Positions 5,473 to 9,819 of a stretch of DNA of 9,819 nucleotides are shown one piece after another. Source of the DNA: JALYUA01 sp038229875 (GTDB taxonomy: Bacteria > Acidobacteriota > Thermoanaerobaculia > UBA5066 > Gp7-AA6); contig JBBROA010000137.1 in assembly GCA_038229875.1 (NCBI GenBank), forward strand, positions 1 to 9,819, written 5' to 3'. Numbering within the stretch: position 1 is the first letter of the stretch; each line of letters begins with the position of its first letter. Below the pieces are notes generated by a model, which saw only the letters and a program-made list of their open reading frames with translations, ran no database searches and was not told where the DNA came from. The position numbers were made by a program, and so were the translations under genes.

Positions 5473-6057
5473 ATGAACTTGCGTCGCTTTCGACTGTGCG
5501 TCGTAGTCGGCTTGGGTCTTCTCGCCCCCTGTCTCGTCGCTGAGCAACCAGTAACGCTTGGCAATCTCGGCACGAGTAATTTCGCCTTTGGGATCGCACA
5601 AATCACAGCGATGGATCTCAACCATCCTGCACAAAGTGCTGGCCGGGTGACGACTGCATCATTTACGTGGTCTGCAGCGCCGTGCCCTGCGGCGGCGACG
5701 GTGAAGTTCTTTCGGCCGGTGGTGAGTGGGGCGCAAACCGGGACATTTGTGATGTACGCCCGGCGTGGACCCTTCGACGTCACGACGACGTCGCAGACAG
5801 TCTCGCTCTCGCCGGTGGTCGCTGTGCAGCCCAACGACACGGTGGCGATTACGAATGCGACGGCTTGCGGTGGGCCTACTGGCCATCAGCCTGGCAGTGG
5901 CAGCGCGGGCTACGTGAGCGTCCCCGGGGACGTCACACAGATCGCACCGCCCGTGGTGACCGATCAGGTTACCGGACGAGCTCGCACTTACACGAACTCA
6001 GCGTCGGTACCCGGTCAACTTTGCGGCGGTGCGGATACCGACGCCTTTCGACCCTGA
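5473..6057 (+). CDS. secreted paralogue A, internally deleted
   Basis: The 194-residue product is the shortest of four tandem paralogues. A signal peptide (about 1-23, ending L-V-A) is followed by the shared N-terminal domain: W-S-A-A-P-C-P-A-A (66-74), K-F-F-R-P, R-G-P-F-D-V, V-A-I-T-N-A-T-A-C-G-G-P-T (124-136) and V-P-G-D-V (150-154). At about residue 160 (near 5950) the sequence jumps to V-T-D-Q-V-T-G-R-A-R-T-Y-T-N and the shared tail G-Q-L-C-G-G-A-D-T-D-A-F-R-P. About 100 residues present in B-D are missing, but the frame is preserved. AGGCGG at 5463-5468 serves as ribosome site for the ATG. The function is unknown. It may be a minimal working form or a decaying copy; three conserved cysteines (71, 132, 184) remain. 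Confidence 0.75.
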   Translation: MNLRRFRLCVVVGLGLLAPCLVAEQPVTLGNLGTSNFAFGIAQITAMDLNHPAQSAGRVTTASFTWSAAPCPAAATVKFFRPVVSGAQTGTFVMYARRGPFDVTTTSQTVSLSPVVAVQPNDTVAITNATACGGPTGHQPGSGSAGYVSVPGDVTQIAPPVVTDQVTGRARTYTNSASVPGQLCGGADTDAFRP

Positions 6058-6074
6058 ATTTCGAGGAGACTCGC

Positions 6075-7028
6075 GTGGCTCACCTGAGAAGGCTTTACGG
6101 CTTTATTCTTTTCGCTGTGATTACGTGCTCTTCCACCGCGCTCGCGCAGACGGTAGCGGTCGGCTTGTCACCATTTCCGATGATCAGCGTAGGAATCGTC
6201 AATCCGCCGGAAGTTCAAACGAGACTCGAACTGACGTTTCCCGCGAACCTCGACGGAAGGCTATTCTCGGCATCGTTCGGGTGGTCTGCATCGCCCTGTC
6301 CGGCAGCGGTAAAGATCAAGTTCTTCCGTTCTTCCGTCAGTCCTTTCAGGTCCTTGCCACTTCTGCCATCGTTCGACTTCGTCACTGAACGGGGTCCCTT
6401 CGACGTAACCGCTCCGGTGACGAATACAGGAATCGCATCCCTCGCGGTTCAAACGGTGGCATTAAGTCCGCCTGTCGCTGTGAAAGCTGGAGACGTTATT
6501 GCTATTACGAATCTCACAGGTTGCGGGGGTCCCACATACCTTGACAGGTCCGGCGCGATGCCACTGCCACCAGGAGGATCCTTTGCAGTTCCGGGCGACA
6601 TAACGTCTTCGATCCCGCCGCGAACGTTAGGAGAACTTCGGTATGTGTACGTCGTGGCGATAGGAACCGGCCCCGTCCTCGGGCTGTTGAACGGCCGGTT
6701 CGCAGTCAGCCTCGATGCCACGAATCCCCGCACGGGTGCAACGGCGAAGGGTATTCCGACCTTGTTGAGCGACAGGTCCGGCTACTTCAGTCTTCCCGAC
6801 TTCACCGGCGACGCCACGTTCCCGGAGGTCGCGGTGAAGATGGTCGATGCAACGGGTTCTCCGGCGCTTGGCGGCAACTTCTGGTTCTTTCACTCTCCCT
6901 TGACCGACGTGGCCTATACGCTCAGGGTCAGGGATCAATTCACGGGGGCTACACGGACATATACCAACGGCCCCGGAACTCCGGGTCAACTCTGTGGCGG
7001 TGTGGACACCAGTGCGTTTGCGCAGTGA
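6075..7028 (+). CDS. secreted paralogue B, full length
   Basis: The 317-residue product begins at a GTG (6075) preceded by GAGGAGA (6063-6069) and lies 17 bases after gene A. A signal peptide (1-24, ending T-A-L-A before Q-T-V) exports it. The N-terminal domain holds F-G-W-S-A-S-P-C-P-A-A-V-K-I-K-F-F-R (68-85), T-E-R-G-P-F-D-V, G-D-V-I-A-I-T-N-L-T-G-C-G-G-P-T (139-154) and V-P-G-D. The C-terminal domain holds G-Y-F-S-L-P-D-F-T-G-D (236-246), F-P-E-V, F-W-F-F-H-S-P-L-T-D-V (269-279) and G-Q-L-C-G-G-V-D-T-S-A-F near the end. Mature cysteines are 75, 150 and 307. The composition suggests beta-sandwich domains outside the cytoplasm. No catalytic signature is recognised. The tail resembles, in my memory, C-terminal domains common in secreted acidobacterial proteins. 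Confidence 0.85.
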   Translation: MAHLRRLYGFILFAVITCSSTALAQTVAVGLSPFPMISVGIVNPPEVQTRLELTFPANLDGRLFSASFGWSASPCPAAVKIKFFRSSVSPFRSLPLLPSFDFVTERGPFDVTAPVTNTGIASLAVQTVALSPPVAVKAGDVIAITNLTGCGGPTYLDRSGAMPLPPGGSFAVPGDITSSIPPRTLGELRYVYVVAIGTGPVLGLLNGRFAVSLDATNPRTGATAKGIPTLLSDRSGYFSLPDFTGDATFPEVAVKMVDATGSPALGGNFWFFHSPLTDVAYTLRVRDQFTGATRTYTNGPGTPGQLCGGVDTSAFAQ

Positions 7029-7059
7029 CATGCCGATTTCGTGTGTCGGAATATCAGGA

Positions 7060-8010
7060 ATGAGAGGGCTGCCCCACTTCTCATACGCCTTTCGCCGCCT
7101 CGTCTCCGTCGGACTCTTTTTTGCCGCCTCGTCCGCTGGCTTCGGTCAGACCGTCTCGGTCGGGTGGACGGACCCTGGTTACGCGGGGAATGTCAATCCC
7201 TCTGGGGTCGAAACGGTTTTCCAGCTTGCCGGGGCGGCGGCCTACGTCGACGGTGCTGTGACCACGGCAGTCTTCGGATGGTCGAACTCACCCTGTCCCG
7301 CTGCCGTGAAGATCAAGTTTTTCCGACCGGTGCCCTATCCTCGGGGGGCCTTGTTCCTGACCGAACGCGGACCTTTCGACGTCACTCAGCCGTTGATGTC
7401 TTCTGGTGCCGGTCCCCCGGTGACCCAGACCGTGATCTTCAATCCACCCGTGCAGCTTCGTGCGGGGGATATCATCGCGATCACCAATCTCACGTCCTGC
7501 GGCGGCCCCACGTTCGCTCGCTATATTCCCAGTCCCAACCCGCTCCCTCCACCCTATTCTGTCGCTGTTCCCGGAGACGTGGTCTCCAGCGTCATTCTGC
7601 CCAATCCCCCCTATGGCCTCCCTGTGTTTGTTGCCGCCTTCGGAACCGGGCCCACTCTAGAATTGCTGAGAAGATTCCGCGTTGACCTCGTCGCCGTCGA
7701 TCCGCGTACTGGCCGCCAGACTGTTGGCTCGCCCATCCTCCTCACTCTGAGTGGCTCCGCGGCATATTTCAGCCTCCCGGACTTCACAGGCGACCCCACA
7801 TTCCCGGAGGTTATGGTCAAGATGGTCGATGCGACCCGGACACCGAGTCTGGGAGGCACCTTCTGGTTCTTTCACTCGCCGCTCACCGACGTCCAGTACA
7901 CGATCATGGTGACCGACCTGCGGAATGGAAGCGTGCGGACGTACACGAATGCTTCGGCCAGCCCCGGACAGCTCTGCGGCGGGGTAGACACGAGCGCGTT
8001 TCGACCCTGA
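7060..8010 (+). CDS. secreted paralogue C, full length
   Basis: The 316-residue product matches paralogue B along its whole length. It has a signal peptide to about residue 29 (A-S-S-A-G-F-G before Q-T-V-S-V-G-W), then F-G-W-S-N-S-P-C-P-A-A-V-K-I-K-F-F-R-P (72-90), L-T-E-R-G-P-F-D-V, I-I-A-I-T-N-L-T-S-C-G-G-P-T (138-151), Y-F-S-L-P-D-F-T-G-D (236-245), F-W-F-F-H-S-P-L-T-D-V (268-278) and the tail L-C-G-G-V-D-T-S-A-F-R-P. Cysteines 79, 147 and 306 align with those of B. The start is uncertain: I prefer the ATG at 7060 because it gives a compact signal peptide, but AGGA abuts it; an ATG at 7030, two bases after gene B's stop, would add ten residues. It lies in the same orientation as A and B, probably in one transcript. 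Function unknown. Confidence 0.85.
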   Translation: MRGLPHFSYAFRRLVSVGLFFAASSAGFGQTVSVGWTDPGYAGNVNPSGVETVFQLAGAAAYVDGAVTTAVFGWSNSPCPAAVKIKFFRPVPYPRGALFLTERGPFDVTQPLMSSGAGPPVTQTVIFNPPVQLRAGDIIAITNLTSCGGPTFARYIPSPNPLPPPYSVAVPGDVVSSVILPNPPYGLPVFVAAFGTGPTLELLRRFRVDLVAVDPRTGRQTVGSPILLTLSGSAAYFSLPDFTGDPTFPEVMVKMVDATRTPSLGGTFWFFHSPLTDVQYTIMVTDLRNGSVRTYTNASASPGQLCGGVDTSAFRP

Positions 8011-8191
8011 GGGCGATTTCGGGCCTGCTTGGAGAGCTGACGGGCTACGTCCCTGGTACGGAGGGATCGGTCGGTACCAGCTACATCTAACCCGAAGGCG
8101 GGAGGATCACGCTTTCCCGGCGTTTTCTTGTCCGGACAGCCACGGTCACGGTCACCAGTTGGCCCGCGGGGGCGCCGCAGGCGGCACGAAT
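8011..8191. other. C-D intergenic spacer, left part
   Basis: The gap between genes C and D is 309 bases, against 17 and 31 bases for the earlier gaps. This left part holds the inverted repeat at 8053-8080 and otherwise no gene I can support. The right part holds a tRNA-like relic (8192-8240) and the leader of gene D. The unusual length suggests that D arrived, or was separated, by an event different from the one that joined A, B and C. Confidence 0.5.
8053..8080. repeat. 7-bp perfect inverted repeat after gene C
   Basis: CTGGTAC (8053-8059) and GTACCAG (8074-8080) flank 14 bases. The repeat lies 43 bases after the stop of gene C. It could fold in the mRNA and slow 3' decay or act as a weak, U-less terminator. 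No U-run follows. It could also be a protein-binding dyad for control of gene D. Confidence 0.35.
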
Positions 8192-8240
8192 TGGGACCGA
8201 GGCGAGAGGACTGGACTTCGACCAAGCGGTCCCGAATCAT
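8192..8240 (-). other. degenerate tRNA-Pro(CGG)-like 3' relic
   Basis: Read on the minus strand, this stretch follows the usual bacterial tRNA-Pro(CGG) from the anticodon arm to the 3' end. TGATTCGGGA contains anticodon CGG in its loop, TGGTCG is the variable region, and TCCTCTCGC covers the T-stem and acceptor strand. The T-loop has lost a base and reads GTCCAGTCC, and no matching 5' acceptor half is seen. It cannot be a working tRNA. A second copy of the same kind lies beyond gene D (9265-9362), so the two flank D in direct orientation. The comparison is with my memory of tRNA-Pro sequences. Confidence 0.5.
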
Positions 8241-8319
8241 GGGCTGAGCCGTGTTTCGTCCTGCAATAGTCGCCGGACCCCCCACCGACGGCTCGGTCAA
8301 GAGGGGTTCAGAGGTGATC

Positions 8320-9242
8320 ATGTCCGGTCGATTCCGCTCTCTCGCGTTGGCCACCTTTCTCATCTTTTTCGGGTCGACCTTGCTGGCTCAAGTCCCGAGG
8401 GTAGGGTGGTTCCTCAACTGGGGTACTACGGGGGAAGTGTCAGCCCAACGGCTCAGCAGACCACGCTTCAGCTCGGTCTCCCGGCAAGCGTAGCCGGCGA
8501 CCTCACCTTGGCCACGTTTGGATGGTCCGCGTCCCCTTGTCCTGCGGCCGTGAAGATCAAATTCTTCCGGCCCTTCAACTCCGGTCTCGGCTACACGTTC
8601 TTGACGGAGAGGGGACCCTTCGATGTGGCGCAGCCGATGCAATATTCGGCCCGGTATCCGCCCGTGACGCAGACGGTTAACCTGATCCCTGCCGTCGCTC
8701 TTCTGAAAGGGGACGTCATCGCGATAACCAACCTGACGACCTGCGGCGGCCCGGCGTACGCTGCCGACGCTCCGTCACCTTTCCCTCAGTTGCCCTTGAG
8801 TTCCTTGACGGTTCCTGGCGACGTGAGCGCCGACATCCATACGTATACGCTGGGACGTCCCGTCTTTGTCACCGCCTTTTTCGCCGGCGTCCTACCTCTT
8901 CTCAGAGGGCGGTTCCACGTCACGATGATCGCCACGGATCCCCGGAGCGGAGTGACTGCGTTCGGAGTTCCGAACCAAAATGGCCACAGAGCCGGATATT
9001 TCGCCCTGCCCCACCTCACTGGAGATTCACACCTCCCGGAGGTCACGATAAAGATGCTGGATGCCACAAGCTCACCCGCTCTCGGGGGCAGCTTCTGGTT
9101 CTTCCACGCGCCACTCACGGACGTGTCCTACACGTTGACCGTCACCGATTCCGTGACAGGAACGAGCCGAACATATTCGAGCAGCCCGGGGACTCCCGGA
9201 CAGCTCTGCGGTGGCGTGGACACCAGCGCCTTCCTCCCCTGA
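8320..9242 (+). pseudogene. secreted paralogue D, frameshifted near its 5' end
   Basis: GAGGTGA (8311-8317) precedes the ATG at 8320, which opens a clear signal peptide ending S-T-L-L-A before Q-V-P-R-V-G-W. At about 8420-8423 the frame changes. The run of four G in CTGGGGTAC needs a fifth G to read on as W-G-Y-Y-G-G-S-V-S-P, as in paralogue C. Restored, the product has 307 residues with all family blocks: F-G-W-S-A-S-P-C-P-A-A-V-K-I-K-F-F-R-P, L-T-E-R-G-P-F-D-V, D-V-I-A-I-T-N-L-T-T-C-G-G-P, G-Y-F-A-L-P-H-L-T-G-D, F-W-F-F-H-A-P-L-T-D-V and L-C-G-G-V-D-T-S-A-F-L-P. The undamaged remainder, and the position in a homopolymer, make a sequencing error as likely as a true mutation. Without correction only about 57 residues are made. 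Function unknown. Confidence 0.75.
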
Positions 9243-9264
9243 CAAGGCTCGCCGGGGACGGTCG

Positions 9265-9362
9265 GTGTCGGAGCGAGACGATTTGAACCTCCGACCACCC
9301 GGTCCCGAACCGAATCAGCGTGGCGCGCCTGCCACATGGAAAAGAACAGTGTCCACGCTCCT
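9265..9362 (-). other. tRNA-Pro(CGG)-like pseudogene
   Basis: On the minus strand the 5' acceptor strand AGGAGCG followed by TGG (9353-9362) pairs over six bases with CGCTCC near the 3' end. The anticodon arm has loop TTCGGGA (anticodon CGG), then GGTGGTC and a T-arm with loop TTCAAAT. Defects are clear: the D-arm region is about 20 bases too long and does not fold normally, one T-stem pair is G-G, and the 3' end reads ACAC instead of ACCA. Total length is 98 instead of about 77. It is therefore a decayed tRNA-Pro or a tRNA-derived element, not a functional gene. Confidence 0.5.
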
Positions 9363-9387
9363 CATTCTGATTTCTCTTTGAAACTAT

Positions 9388-9416
9388 TGGTCGGGACGCC
9401 GCGATTCGAACCCGGC
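9388..9416 (-). other. tRNA 3'-end-like fragment with CCA
   Basis: The minus strand carries a T-arm with loop TTCGAAT followed by CGGCGTCCCG-ACCA, the standard shape of a tRNA T-arm, acceptor strand and encoded CCA end. The T-stem has the same kind of internal G-G mismatch as the relic at 9265-9362. The matching acceptor strand CGGGACG is not found within 100 bases upstream. It ends 26 bases from the previous relic. The amino-acid identity is unclear; the acceptor end is compatible with proline tRNAs. Confidence 0.45.
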
Positions 9417-9473
9417 GAGAGGGGCATTTCAATCGCCTAATATTTGCAACGAACGCCGACAAACTCCATCGGC

Positions 9474-9502
9474 GGGCGGCCTTTTCGGAAGTCCGCCCTT
9501 TT
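9474..9502 (+). terminator. rho-independent terminator-like hairpin
   Basis: GGGCGG (9474-9479) pairs with CCGCCC (9493-9498), continued inward after one mismatch by CTT/AAG around a TTCGG loop, and is followed by TTTTATT. The U-run lies on the plus strand only, so it would stop plus-strand transcripts, possibly a run-through mRNA from the paralogue array ending 230 bases upstream. Confidence 0.6.
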
Positions 9503-9819
9503 ATTGCGGTTAGCGTTTGTAGGCGATTTTGAGCATATGTTGTCGGACCATTCGGACCCGGAGGGCGGCTGTCGCGGTTTGAGGGGCCAGCCGAAATGAG
9601 TCCCTGCAAATAACGCTTGCGATGTTCTCACCAATTTGTTGCCGCGTCCAATCATCTCTCGTCGCAAAAGCGAATTCGGCGGAGCAATTTCCTCCCGGCG
9701 CGCGGAGCCTGCACGAGACATACCCGTCGCGACAAATACCCGGTCCCCGGTGGCGCGCGGCGACAAGGGTCCGGCGCCCAAGTGTTGAATTGCCTCCCGG
9801 CCGTGGCGGGACACTTCCA
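9503..9819. other. right end without an assignable gene
   Basis: Base composition drops somewhat here. On the minus strand one frame is free of stops from the window edge down to a TAA at 9510-9512 (about 103 codons), ending I-C-R-D-S-F-R-L-A-P-Q. Another is open from 9814 to 9437. Neither shows a ribosome site or a family I recognise, and at most one can be real. The first could be the C-terminal part of a gene that continues beyond the window. Confidence 0.3.

Noticed and set aside
5473..9242. Paralogue array considered as a toxin/immunity or defence system
   Set aside because: All members have signal peptides and the same architecture, with no nuclease, protease or immunity partner; no evidence supports defence.
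9142..9609. 155-codon minus-strand frame over the tRNA relics
   Set aside because: It runs through the 3' end of gene D, the tRNA-like sequences and the hairpin, so it is a chance frame.
9437..9814. 125-codon minus-strand frame as a possible integrase next to tRNA ends
   Set aside because: No integrase signature (R...H-x-x-R...Y) and no ribosome site were seen, and a competing frame is equally open.

Overview
The window is high-GC bacterial DNA. A TonB-dependent-receptor C-terminus and a family of secreted proteins ending in a D-T-S-A-F-type tail point weakly to Acidobacteriota (perhaps Thermoanaerobaculia) or a neighbouring phylum. This is inference from remembered families. No marker gene is present.

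Region 1 (1-1145): a minus-strand VIT1/CCC1-type iron/manganese transporter gene (257-1006), a non-coding left end, and a divergent control region before the next genes.

Region 2 (1109-3551): a compact arsenic-resistance operon, arsN2 - arsR - arsI - arsC - aqpS, with stop/start overlaps at three of its four junctions. The expected roles are: ArsR senses As(III), ArsI cleaves C-As bonds in trivalent organoarsenicals, ArsC reduces As(V) to As(III), the aquaporin lets As(III) leave down its gradient, and ArsN2 is a small GNAT acetyltransferase typical of such operons. No ArsB, Acr3 or ArsM pump/methylase gene is seen. Two sites of form TCGA-N6-TCGA, one before arsN2 and one before arsI, are good candidates for the ArsR operator. 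arsI carries a frameshift.

Region 3 (3552-5345): a 5'-truncated PAP2 phosphatase remnant, an intact GT-B-like glycosyltransferase gene, and a minus-strand 3' remnant of a TonB-dependent receptor.

Region 4 (5473-9242): four tandem same-strand paralogues (A-D here) encoding signal-peptide-bearing secreted proteins of no assigned function. A has lost about 100 internal residues in frame, B and C are intact, and D has a frameshift near its 5' end. This array is the most unusual part of the window.

Region 5 (8192-9819): tRNA-like relics on the minus strand, two resembling tRNA-Pro(CGG), lie on both sides of gene D. A terminator-like hairpin follows at 9474-9502, and the last ~300 bases have no gene I can support. 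The many damaged genes suggest either an eroding, rearranged accessory region or an assembly with residual indel errors.
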